Under the pieces are notes generated by a model. The model ran no database searches and was not told where the DNA came from. It saw only the letters and a program-made list of their open reading frames with translations. From Salipiger bermudensis (GTDB lineage: Bacteria; Pseudomonadota; Alphaproteobacteria; Rhodobacterales; Rhodobacteraceae): DNA of 64,000 nucleotides. A program made the translations under genes and the position numbers. Each line of letters starts with the position of its first letter. The stretch's first letter is position 1. The stretch spans positions 62,001 through 126,000 of the forward strand of contig NZ_JAHVIA010000006.1 in assembly GCF_019801965.1 (NCBI RefSeq). Direction: 5' to 3'. Shown here in pieces: positions 44,306-52,147 of the stretch.

Positions 44306-46464
44306 GCTTCGACACCATCGCCGTGATCGACTGGTCCGGAGCCTCGTCGCCTTCGCCTGCGAAGCCCTCGAAAGACGCGATCTGGATCGGCGTCGCGCGC
44401 CGGGGCGCGGCAGAGGTCGAGACCAGCTACCACCGCACCCGCCACGACGCCTCCGAGACCCTCGCCGCGCTCTTCGAAGCCGAGCGCGCCGCCGGGCGTC
44501 GGGTGCTGGCCGGCTTCGACTTCCCCTTCGGCTACCCGCGCGGCTTTGCGAAAGCCGTCTGCGGCACACCCGACCCCCTGGCGCTCTGGCGCGCCCTGAG
44601 CGACCGCATCGAAGACACCCCCGACAACGCCAACAACCGTTTCGACGTCGCCGCAGCGCTCAACGATCTCTTCCCCGGCATCGGCCCGTTCTGGGGCTGC
44701 CCGGAGAGCCTCGACGACCCGCGCCTGCCGAGCAAGGGCACCCTGCGCGACGGCCACGGCATGACCGAGCGCCGCGCCTGCGACCGGGCCAAGGGCGCGC
44801 AGCCGGTCTGGAAGCTCTTCACCACCGGCTCGGTCGGCTCGCAGGCGCTGCTCGGCATCGCCCGACTGCAATCGCTGCGCGACCGCTTCGGCGCCGATCT
44901 CGCCGTGCGCCCGTTCGAGCGCCACGATACGCCCATCACCCTCGTCGAGCTCTTCCCATCGCTGATCGCGCCCACCGTGGCGGCGCTGACGGAAGAGAAC
45001 GAGATCAAGGACCGCGCCCAGGTCCGCGTGCTCGCCGGCGCGCTGGCCCAGCTCGAGCCGCGCCAGCTTGACGCCATGACCCGCGAGGGCGATGCCGAGG
45101 AGGGCTGGATCCTCGGGCTGGGCCACGAGACCCTGCTCGAAGCCGCCGCCCGCGCCGCCTTCCCTCCGCCCAACGCCTTGAAAGACATGTCCGACTCCGA
45201 CCTGATGCCGCCCCGCCTCCGCGATGATTGCTTTGCCATGCCGCAAGGCGTTGCCTGGGTGCCGGTCGACGAAGCGCTGGCCAAGCTGCGCGATGCGCTG
45301 CACCCGGTTACGGGCCTCGAGACCCTGCCGACCTCGCGCGCCGCGGGCCGGGTGCTGGCGGCGGATGTGGCGGCGAAACGCTCGAACCCGCCGATGCCCA
45401 ACTCGGCGGTGGATGGCTACGGCTTTGCCCACGCGGCCACCGGCGATGGCATCCAGCGCCTGCCGCTGGTGGCGGGCCGCGCCGCCGCCGGCCAGCCCTA
45501 CCCGCACGCCGTCTCCAAGGGCCACGCCATCCGCATCCTGACCGGAGCGATCCTGCCCGAGGGGGTCGACACCGTGGTGCTCGAGGAAGACACCAATACC
45601 GACGGCACCACCGTGGTCTTCGACGGACCCGCGAAGCCCCGCGCCAACACCCGCAAGGATGGCGAGGACGTGGCCGCCGGCGCGCCTGCTCTGCCGAAGG
45701 GCCGCCGCCTGCGCGCCCCCGATCTGGCGCTCGCCTCGGCGCTCGGCATCAGTGAGCTGCCGGTGCACCGCCCGCTGCGCGTTGGCGTGCTCTCGACCGG
45801 CGACGAGATCATCGCCTCTCCCGACCGCCCCGCCGAACCGCACCAGATCTGGGACGCCAACCGCCCCATGCTGCTGGCGCTGGCCTCGGGCTGGCAGTGC
45901 GAGGCGGTGGATCTGGGCCACGTGCCCGACGACCGCGCGCAGATCGCCGCGCGGCTCGCCGAAGGCGCGCGCAAGGCCGATGTCATCCTGACCTCCGGCG
46001 GCGCCTCGGCGGGCGACGAGGATCACGTCTCGGCCCTGCTGCGCGAGCGCGGCACGCTGTCGAGCTGGCGCATCGCGCTGAAGCCGGGACGGCCTCTGGC
46101 GCTGGCGATGTGGGAGGGCACCCCGGTCTTCGGCCTGCCCGGCAACCCGGTGGCGGCGCTGGTCTGCGCGCTGATCTTCGCCCGCCCCGCCCTGTCGCTG
46201 ATGTCGGGCGCGGGCTGGAGCACGCCGCGGGGCTTCACCGTCCCCGCCGCCTTCTCCAAGCGCAAGAAGCCGGGCCGGCGCGAGTACCTGCGGGCACGGT
46301 TGACGGAAGACGGCCACGCGGAGGTCTTCGGGTCGGAAGGCTCGGGGCGGATCAGCGGGCTATCGTGGGCCGACGGGCTGGTCGAGCTGCCCGACGGCGC
46401 CATGGAGATCGCCCCCGGCTCGCCGGTGCGCTACATCCCCTACGCCTCCTTCGGGCTGGTCTGA
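44302..46464 (+). CDS. MoeA-type molybdopterin molybdotransferase fused to an N-terminal DUF429-like domain
   Basis: A 720-residue fusion. Residues about 315-720 are a full MoeA, which inserts molybdenum into adenylylated molybdopterin: PMPNSAVDGYGF (about 365-376), RILTGAILPEGVDTVVLEED, VLSTGDEII, LTSGGASAGDEDHV (about 563-576) and VFGLPGNPVAALV. Residues 1-300 are a separate domain beginning FDTIAVIDWSGASSPSP with GFDFPFGYP at 71-79; the IDWSG start suggests an RNase-H-like/DUF429-type fold, but this is uncertain. Typical MoeA has about 400 residues, so the extension is unusual. The start is GTG at 44302, overlapping the mobB stop as GTGA. I leave the gene symbol blank because the N-terminal activity is unknown. 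Confidence 0.87.
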   Translation: MSFDTIAVIDWSGASSPSPAKPSKDAIWIGVARRGAAEVETSYHRTRHDASETLAALFEAERAAGRRVLAGFDFPFGYPRGFAKAVCGTPDPLALWRALSDRIEDTPDNANNRFDVAAALNDLFPGIGPFWGCPESLDDPRLPSKGTLRDGHGMTERRACDRAKGAQPVWKLFTTGSVGSQALLGIARLQSLRDRFGADLAVRPFERHDTPITLVELFPSLIAPTVAALTEENEIKDRAQVRVLAGALAQLEPRQLDAMTREGDAEEGWILGLGHETLLEAAARAAFPPPNALKDMSDSDLMPPRLRDDCFAMPQGVAWVPVDEALAKLRDALHPVTGLETLPTSRAAGRVLAADVAAKRSNPPMPNSAVDGYGFAHAATGDGIQRLPLVAGRAAAGQPYPHAVSKGHAIRILTGAILPEGVDTVVLEEDTNTDGTTVVFDGPAKPRANTRKDGEDVAAGAPALPKGRRLRAPDLALASALGISELPVHRPLRVGVLSTGDEIIASPDRPAEPHQIWDANRPMLLALASGWQCEAVDLGHVPDDRAQIAARLAEGARKADVILTSGGASAGDEDHVSALLRERGTLSSWRIALKPGRPLALAMWEGTPVFGLPGNPVAALVCALIFARPALSLMSGAGWSTPRGFTVPAAFSKRKKPGRREYLRARLTEDGHAEVFGSEGSGRISGLSWADGLVELPDGAMEIAPGSPVRYIPYASFGLV

Positions 46465-46471
46465 GGCAGGA

Positions 46472-46699
46472 TCAGGCCTTGCGGATCAGGTAGACCTGCG
46501 CGTCCTCGGCCTCGGTGCTGCCGAGGAAGGCGTGCCCGGCCTCGGTGCAGAAATGCGGCACGTCGATGACAGCCGCCGGGTCGGTGGCGACGATGCGCAG
46601 CACCTGCCCGCTCTGCATGCCCTGCAGGCGCTTGCGCGCCTTCAAAACCGGAAGCGGGCAGAGCAGCCCGCGCGCGTCGAGTTCGTGATCCCAATCCAT
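46472..46699 (-). CDS. TusA-family sulfur carrier
   Basis: A 75-residue TusA-like protein. The active-site motif is DARGLLCPLPVLKARKRL, with the sulfur-carrying Cys at residue 14 in CPxP. The small protein may carry sulfane sulfur for tRNA modification, cofactor sulfuration or other uses. ATG 46699 is preferred because it puts the conserved D-x-RG-x-x-CP at the usual distance from the start; ATG 46735 would add 12 residues. It is the last gene of the leftward ABC group and lies tail-to-tail with the moeA fusion, 7 bases apart. Its link to molybdenum sulfuration by the neighbouring FdhD is possible but not shown. Confidence 0.88.
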   Translation of the reverse strand: MDWDHELDARGLLCPLPVLKARKRLQGMQSGQVLRIVATDPAAVIDVPHFCTEAGHAFLGSTEAEDAQVYLIRKA

Positions 46700-46748
46700 G
46701 GCGCAGAAATAGTGCGTGGCCGTTGCGCTGTCCATCCGCTGCGCGCGC

Positions 46749-47546
46749 TCAGCCGCCCTTGCGGCGCCGCGTCATGCCGTAGGACGGATCGTAGCCCACC
46801 AGCGCCATGGCGAAGAAAAGCGCGAAGCTCAGGCAGACCCAGAGCAGCGACCAGCCGTTGAGCTCGGCATAGAGCGCGAAGCGGATCAGCTCGACCGCGT
46901 GGGTAAACGGGTTCCAGGCGCAGATGTCGCGCAGCAGGGTCGAGCTCTCGGCCATCTTCCAGAGCGGGTAGAGCGCCGTCGACAGGAAGAACATCGGGAA
47001 GATCACGAAGTTCATCACCCCCGCGAAATTCTCGAGCTGGCGGATCGTCGAGGAGATCAGCAGCCCCAGCGCACCGAGCATCAGCCCCGAAACCAGCAGC
47101 GCCGGCAAAACCAGCGCATAGCCCGCCAGCGGCAGCACGATGCCGAAGCCGGCGGCGATGGCGAGGAAGACATAGACCTGCAGGATCGACACCGCCACGC
47201 CCGCCAGCAGCTTGGAGAACAGCAGCCACCAGCGCGGCAGCGGCGAGGTCAGCAAGAGCCGCATCGAGCCCATCTCCTGATCGTAGACGAGGCTCAGCGA
47301 GGATTGCATGCCGTTGAAGAGCTGGATCATGCCGCAGAGCCCGGGCACGATATAGACCTCGTAGGTGATGTAGGTCTGGTAGGGCGGAATGATCGACAGC
47401 CCCAGCGCCGCGCGGAAGCCGGCGGCGAAGACCACCAGCCAGACCAGCGGCCGCACCAGTGCCGCGAGGAAGCGCGAACGCTGGTGGATGAAGCGCAGCG
47501 CCTCGCGCCGGATGATCGCGAGCATGGCGGTGAGGTAGAGGGTCAT
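46749..47546 (-). CDS. ABC-2 type permease associated with PQQ-dependent alcohol oxidation
   Basis: A 265-residue membrane protein with six hydrophobic segments, of the ABC-2/NodJ type. Blocks include YLTAMLAIIRREALRFIHQRSRFLAALVRPLVWLVVF, MQSSLSLVYDQEMGSMRLLLTSPLPRWWLLFSKLLAG, which is typical of the family, and NFVIFPMFFLSTALYPLWKM. Permeases of this kind sit next to PQQ alcohol dehydrogenase genes in several proteobacteria (the ped-type ABC system). It overlaps the ATPase gene by ATGA. Direction of transport and substrate are not known; ABC-2 systems usually export. Confidence 0.82.
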   Translation of the reverse strand: MTLYLTAMLAIIRREALRFIHQRSRFLAALVRPLVWLVVFAAGFRAALGLSIIPPYQTYITYEVYIVPGLCGMIQLFNGMQSSLSLVYDQEMGSMRLLLTSPLPRWWLLFSKLLAGVAVSILQVYVFLAIAAGFGIVLPLAGYALVLPALLVSGLMLGALGLLISSTIRQLENFAGVMNFVIFPMFFLSTALYPLWKMAESSTLLRDICAWNPFTHAVELIRFALYAELNGWSLLWVCLSFALFFAMALVGYDPSYGMTRRRKGG

Positions 47547-48265
47547 CGCACGTCCTCCCCGCCGGTCATCTCGATGAAGACCTCGGCCAGCGGGCGACCC
47601 TCGCGCAGTTTGGCGGCGGCACGGTGCGCCAGCACCCGGCCCCGGTGCAGCACCACCACGTCGTCGTAATCGCGGATCTCGTCGACCAGATGGGTCGCCC
47701 AGAACACCGTGAGCCCGCGTTCAGCCAGCCCGTGGACGTGCTCGACGATGGCCTGCCGGCTCTTGAAGTCGAGACCCACCGTGGGCTCGTCGAGCAGCAG
47801 CACCTCGGGCTCGTGGATCAGCGCGCGGGCGATCTCCATCCGCCTGCGGTGGCCGCCATTGAGGTCGCGCACCTTCTCGCCCGCCCGCTCTGCCATGCCG
47901 AGCTGGGCCAACGCGCGCTCGGACCGGGCATCAGCATCGCGCCCGGAGATGCCGTGCAGCGCCGCGAAATAGCGCATGTTGCGCATCACCGACATGTCGA
48001 GATCCAGCGTCGGCTGCTGGAACACCACGCCGATCTTCGACAGCGCCGCGCGCGGCTCGCGCGCCAGATCGTGCCCGGCGACCGAGATCCGCCCCTCGCG
48101 GCTGACGAAGAGCCGGGTGAGCAGCGCAAATAAGGTCGACTTGCCGGCGCCGTTCGGGCCGAGCAGCGCGGTGAACTTGCCCGGCCGCAGGGCAAAGCTC
48201 ACCCCGTCGAGGGCGCGCTTGGCGCCGTAGCTGTAGCCGAGATCCTTGATTTCCAGAGCGGTCAT
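47543..48265 (-). CDS. ABC transporter ATP-binding protein (PQQ alcohol-dehydrogenase system type)
   Basis: A 240-residue ATPase. Walker A is LLGPNGAGKSTLFALL (residues about 34-49), the Q-loop is VVFQQPTLDLDMSVMRNM, the signature is LNGGHRRRMEIARAL, Walker B is VLLLDEPTVGLD and the switch His is in FWATHLVDEI. The LNGG signature with HRRR is characteristic of the ATPase encoded with PQQ-dependent alcohol dehydrogenase clusters. It is paired with the ABC-2 permease by an ATGA overlap, and 48 bases follow the permease gene upstream. Confidence 0.87.
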   Translation of the reverse strand: MTALEIKDLGYSYGAKRALDGVSFALRPGKFTALLGPNGAGKSTLFALLTRLFVSREGRISVAGHDLAREPRAALSKIGVVFQQPTLDLDMSVMRNMRYFAALHGISGRDADARSERALAQLGMAERAGEKVRDLNGGHRRRMEIARALIHEPEVLLLDEPTVGLDFKSRQAIVEHVHGLAERGLTVFWATHLVDEIRDYDDVVVLHRGRVLAHRAAAKLREGRPLAEVFIEMTGGEDVR

Positions 48266-48313
48266 GCGAGCCTTATGCGTTGTGTTGTCTTGTCTCGGGG
48301 GGGCAGCGCGGGG

Positions 48314-49117
48314 TCAGCCCCGCCAACGCCGCACCCGGCGTTCCCAGGGCTGCAGCACCAGCCACTCCACCGCCAGCATCACCGCGATGAAGGAGAAGGC
48401 GTAGACCAGCACGTTGGCCACGTCGAAGAGCTGGAAATAGAGATGGATCTGGAAGCCGATGCCGTTGGAGCGGCCGAGGAACTCGACCACCAGCACGATC
48501 TTCCAGATCACCGCCACGCCAGAGCGTGCGGCGGCGGTAATGAAGGGGGCGAGCTGCGGCAGTACCACGTGGCGCATCCGAGTGGCCCAGGGCATGCGGT
48601 AGACCCCAGCCATGTCGTCGAGCTTCGGGTCGAGCGCCCGGGCGCCCTCGCGGATCACCGTGGCGACATTGGGGATCTTGTTGAGGGTGACGGCGGCGAT
48701 GGCGGCGGTCTCGGTGAGGCCGATCCAGAGGTAGCACAGCACGATCAGCACCAGCGCCGGCAGGTTGAGGAAGATCACCAGCCAGGGATCGAGCCAGCGA
48801 TCCACCGCCGGCAGGCGCCCCATCACCAGCCCCAGCGCGATGCCGAGGCTCATCGCCAGCACGAAGGCCCAGGCCACCCGTCCCAGCGTACGGCCGAGAT
48901 GGTAGACCAACTCGCCCGAGCGCAGCGCCCGCAGGAACGGGTCGACCAGGTCCCAGGGCTGCGGCAGGACCTGCGGATCGGCGGTCAGGGTCGCGGCGAG
49001 GATCCACAGCAGCACCAGCCCGCAGAGCGAGATCGCGGTGACCACGACGCCCCCCGGCGCGCGGCGCGCAGCCGGCCCTGTGCGCTGCCAGCGCTCTGCC
49101 GTGTCCTGTCCCTGCAC
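48314..49117 (-). CDS. ABC importer permease of the nitrate/sulfonate/taurine type (BPD_transp_1)
   Basis: A 267-residue SsuC/TauC-like permease with six hydrophobic segments and a cytoplasmic loop VIREGARALDPKLDDMAGVYRMPWATRMRHVVLPQLAPFITAAARSGVAVIWKIVLVVEFL, matching the EAA region of this class. No matching binding protein or SsuB/TauB-type ATPase is adjacent. The nearest ATPase belongs to a different ABC class. GTG at 49117 follows GGAGGA. It lies 256 bases downstream of the PQQ dehydrogenase gene on the same strand. Confidence 0.85.
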   Translation of the reverse strand: MQGQDTAERWQRTGPAARRAPGGVVVTAISLCGLVLLWILAATLTADPQVLPQPWDLVDPFLRALRSGELVYHLGRTLGRVAWAFVLAMSLGIALGLVMGRLPAVDRWLDPWLVIFLNLPALVLIVLCYLWIGLTETAAIAAVTLNKIPNVATVIREGARALDPKLDDMAGVYRMPWATRMRHVVLPQLAPFITAAARSGVAVIWKIVLVVEFLGRSNGIGFQIHLYFQLFDVANVLVYAFSFIAVMLAVEWLVLQPWERRVRRWRG

Positions 49118-49330
49118 GGGTGTCCTCCTCCCAGCCTCGGACGAGAAGCGTGGCCGCTTGTCTTGGCGGCGTCAATTGCTCCGAAGGGAGGAGAGGCGAT
49201 TTCGTTCCCGCCGCTGCGGCGTAGCCCGGATCCGCCGGTCCGAAGCAGACCCTCGCAGGCCTGCGCCAAACGCGATCGCGGCGAGCCGGGCAGCGCCCTG
49301 AACGGCTCCGCAAAATGCACGGCAGCAAGA

Positions 49331-49354
49331 GAGGCGCGCCCGCGGACGCGCCTC
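49331..49354 (-). terminator. Hairpin after the PQQ dehydrogenase gene
   Basis: GAGGCGCG (49331-49338) pairs with CGCGCCTC (49347-49354) about 20 bases past the stop. TCTTGC follows on the minus strand. It may partly separate dehydrogenase expression from the ABC genes. The rest of the 256-base gap shows nothing further. Confidence 0.5.
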
Positions 49355-49373
49355 CCGATCAATCAGCCGACGG

Positions 49374-51602
49374 TTACTCGACCGGCAGGCGGTAGACCGA
49401 GACCATGTCGCCCACCGAGGGCTTCAGGATCGAGTTCCCGCCCGAGACGAAGGCCACATATTGCGCCCCTTCGTGCTCGTAGATCGCCGGGTTGGCCACC
49501 GCGGGCGCCTCGGTGAGGTCTTCCCAGAGCTCTTCGCCGGTCTGCAGGTCATAGGCACGGACCTTGGCGTCCATCGTGGCACCGATGAAGATCAGCCCCG
49601 AGGCCGTCACCGCCGGGCCGCCGATGGTGGGGGAGCCCCACATCTCGGGCATGTAGAAGCCGTAGCGCTGCGACGAGCCAAAGGGCTTGCGCCAGACGAT
49701 CTCGCCGGTGCTCATGTCGATCGCCGCGAGCTCGCCGAAGGGCGGCTTCCAGCAGGGCATGCCCCAGCGGTTCAGCGCGGTTTTCAGCGACATGCCGTAG
49801 GGCGCACCGGTCTGCGGGTGGAAGCCGCTCTCGCCGGGACCCGCGGCGCCGTTGATCTCGTCGTATTCCTCGCGCTCGTAGAGCTGGATGTACTGCACCA
49901 CGTGGCTGAGATTGACCACCGCGAGCTGGCGCTCCGGGTCGAAGCCCACGCCGCCCCATTGCACCACGCCGGCGGAATTCGGGTAGGCCCCGGCCCCGGC
50001 GCCCTCGGTGGTGGGCGGCTGGTACATGCCCTCGTATTGCATCTCGTCCCAAAGCGCCGAGCACTCGCCGAAGGAGGCGAGATCGGCGATCGGCCAGACA
50101 TCGGGCAGCTTCGACTGGTCGAGCAGCGGCGCCGGCACCGTCGGGAAGGGCTGGGTCGGCGGATAGCGCTCGCCCTCGATGGTGCCCGCGGGCACGGCGC
50201 GCTCCTCGATCGGCCAGACATCCTCGCCGGTCTCGCGGTTGACCACGAAGAGGAAACCCATCTTGGTGGCCTGCATCAGCGCCGGGATCTCCTCGCCATC
50301 GACGGTGATGTCCATCAGCGTCGGCGCCGAGTTGATGTCATAGTCCCAGATGTCGTGATGCACCCATTGCCGCGACCAGATCACCTCGCCGGTCTCGATG
50401 TCGAGCGCCGTGGTGGAGGTGGCGTAGGGGATATCCTCGGTGCGGTTGCCGCCCCAGTAGTTGGGCGATGGCGAGGCCACCGGCAGGTAGACGATGCCGC
50501 GCTCCTCGTCGGCGCTCATCGCGGTCCAGACATTGGCGGTGCCGGTGCGCTCGCGGATCTCCTCGGGAATGGTGTCGAAGGTCCATTCCAGCTCGCCGCT
50601 CTGCGCGTTCACCGAGAACACCGAGCCCGGAGGCGCCTCGGCCCAGTCCCAGTCATTGCCGGCCCAACCGATGATCACGTGATCGCCGACGATGGTCGGC
50701 GGCTGCAGCAACGACAGCGGCCAGCGATCGTTGACGGTGTTCCACTGGTTGACGTCGAGCACACCGCCCTCCGCGAAGCCCTCGCAGAGCGCGCCGTCAT
50801 CGGCGTCGAGCGCGAAGAGCTGGGCGTCCATGGTGCCGAGATAGACGATGCGCTGGCAGGCTTCGCCCTCGACCGGTTCGGCGGCCTCCCAATAGGCAAC
50901 GCCACGGTTCTTCAGCGCCGGCTGGGTCAGGGCCTCGAGGGTCGACTGGCTGTCGAACGTCCAGACCTCCTCGCCGGTGGCGGGATCGACCGCCAGCACG
51001 CGGTAGAAGGGCGTGCCGATGTAGAGCAGATCGTTGGCGTAGATCGGCGTCGCCGACCAGACCGTCGCCGGCAGATCCCCGGAGCCGTCCGAGACGTCGC
51101 CGGTCTCGAGCCGCCAGGCAAGCTCCAGCTCGCCCACGTTCTCGGGGGTGATCTGCTCCAGCGGCGAATATTTCGCACCCGAGACCTGGCCGTGGAAGCT
51201 CGGCCAGCCGGTGCCGGGGATCGGCACCTTGGCGTCAGAGGACGGGCGGGCCGTCGCGGTTTCGGCCGGGGCGTCGGGCTCGGAATCGTCAGCGGTCTCG
51301 AGCGGGGCCTCCTCCGACGCTTGCGCATCGTCCTCGGGAGCCGGGGCAGCCTCTTCAACCGCTTCGGTTTCGTCGTCGGGCGCCGGGGCCGCCTCCTCGG
51401 CCGCCTGGCCGTCGCCCTCCGGGGCAGCCGGCTCGGCGGCGGGTGCCGCGTCTTCACCGCTTTCCGCCGGGGCCTCGGGCGCAGCCGTTTCCGGCGCGAC
51501 AGCCTCCGGCTCGCCGGTCGGGCCGGGTGTATCTTCCTGCTGGGCGAAGGCGGGCAGCGCCAGGAGCGTCAGCAGGGCGGTGGACCGAAGCAGGTGGGTC
51601 AT
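49374..51602 (-). CDS. Periplasmic PQQ-dependent dehydrogenase (membrane glucose/quinate dehydrogenase family, barrel part only)
   Basis: A 742-residue quinoprotein. A signal peptide (residues 1-20, cleaved near AFA-QQE) is followed by a strongly acidic Ala/Pro/Glu-rich linker to about residue 125. Then comes the eight-bladed propeller, starting WPSFHGQVSGAKYSPLEQI. Markers are FDSQSTLEALTQPALKNRGVAYWE, YLGTMDAQLFALDADDG, WVHHDIWDYDINSAPTL with the putative catalytic Asp, LMQATKMGFLFVVNRETGEDVWPIEERAVP with a Lys near PQQ, and GWFD-like end GATMDAKVRAYDLQTGEELW. The five-helix membrane part of mGDH is missing; a separate small membrane protein encoded immediately upstream with an ATGA overlap appears to replace it. 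The substrate (sugar, alcohol or cyclic polyol) cannot be fixed by sequence. Confidence 0.88.
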   Translation of the reverse strand: MTHLLRSTALLTLLALPAFAQQEDTPGPTGEPEAVAPETAAPEAPAESGEDAAPAAEPAAPEGDGQAAEEAAPAPDDETEAVEEAAPAPEDDAQASEEAPLETADDSEPDAPAETATARPSSDAKVPIPGTGWPSFHGQVSGAKYSPLEQITPENVGELELAWRLETGDVSDGSGDLPATVWSATPIYANDLLYIGTPFYRVLAVDPATGEEVWTFDSQSTLEALTQPALKNRGVAYWEAAEPVEGEACQRIVYLGTMDAQLFALDADDGALCEGFAEGGVLDVNQWNTVNDRWPLSLLQPPTIVGDHVIIGWAGNDWDWAEAPPGSVFSVNAQSGELEWTFDTIPEEIRERTGTANVWTAMSADEERGIVYLPVASPSPNYWGGNRTEDIPYATSTTALDIETGEVIWSRQWVHHDIWDYDINSAPTLMDITVDGEEIPALMQATKMGFLFVVNRETGEDVWPIEERAVPAGTIEGERYPPTQPFPTVPAPLLDQSKLPDVWPIADLASFGECSALWDEMQYEGMYQPPTTEGAGAGAYPNSAGVVQWGGVGFDPERQLAVVNLSHVVQYIQLYEREEYDEINGAAGPGESGFHPQTGAPYGMSLKTALNRWGMPCWKPPFGELAAIDMSTGEIVWRKPFGSSQRYGFYMPEMWGSPTIGGPAVTASGLIFIGATMDAKVRAYDLQTGEELWEDLTEAPAVANPAIYEHEGAQYVAFVSGGNSILKPSVGDMVSVYRLPVE

Positions 51603-51940
51603 GCGACATCTCCTTCCGGGCCGGTGACCGCGGCAAGCCAGCCCACGGCGCAGAGGCCGAGCGCGGCCAGCATCACCCATTGATGCAGCAACCAGGCCGC
51701 GAATGCGGTCAGCACGATGCCGAGCGCCAGAAGCAGCATCAGCACGACGCGCGCGCCACGGCTGCGGGCGCGCACCATCAGCGCCCCGCCAATCAGGATG
51801 CAGAGCGCGCCGAAGGCCGCCGCGAGCGGCCCCCAGACGCCGGTGACGCCGGTGAGCGGGGCAAAGTAGCCGTAGAGACCGCAGCCAATGGCGACGATCG
51901 CGAACACCATTATGACCGTGAGGCCGTGGCGATAGGACAT
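51599..51940 (-). CDS. Small membrane protein, probable separate anchor for the PQQ dehydrogenase
   Basis: A 113-residue protein with four hydrophobic segments (about residues 7-27, 35-53, 62-82 and 88-106) and the segment CGLYGYFAPLTGVTGVWGPLAAAFGALCILIGGALM. In size, position and pattern it resembles the N-terminal membrane domain of membrane-bound glucose or quinate dehydrogenase, which carries the ubiquinone site. It overlaps the dehydrogenase gene by ATGA. AGGAG lies before ATG 51940. Its role as anchor and quinone-reducing partner is inferred. Confidence 0.75.
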   Translation of the reverse strand: MSYRHGLTVIMVFAIVAIGCGLYGYFAPLTGVTGVWGPLAAAFGALCILIGGALMVRARSRGARVVLMLLLALGIVLTAFAAWLLHQWVMLAALGLCAVGWLAAVTGPEGDVA

Positions 51941-52147
51941 GAGTGGCTCCTGTTCATGCGTGGAGAGGGGGCGGAAGAGCTGCACGCCCCACACGCATGA
52001 GGAGTAGGGCGACATGACGCGCTGACAAATATTTGAGAGCTTTTCGTGAGAATTGCCCGCCAAGCACGAATGGCGGGAACCCGCTGCCGGGGTGCCGGGT
52101 TGGCTCTCGACACCCTCATACGCCCTGTCCGCAGCCCGGAGTCCCCC

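Noticed and set aside
44116-46317. 733-codon minus-strand open frame opposite the MoeA fusion
   Set aside because: Antisense shadow. The plus strand has MobB/MoeA motifs and four-base overlaps with neighbours.
49461-51683. 740-codon plus-strand open frame opposite the PQQ dehydrogenase
   Set aside because: Antisense shadow, Arg/Gly-rich; the dehydrogenase on the other strand has propeller and signal-peptide features.
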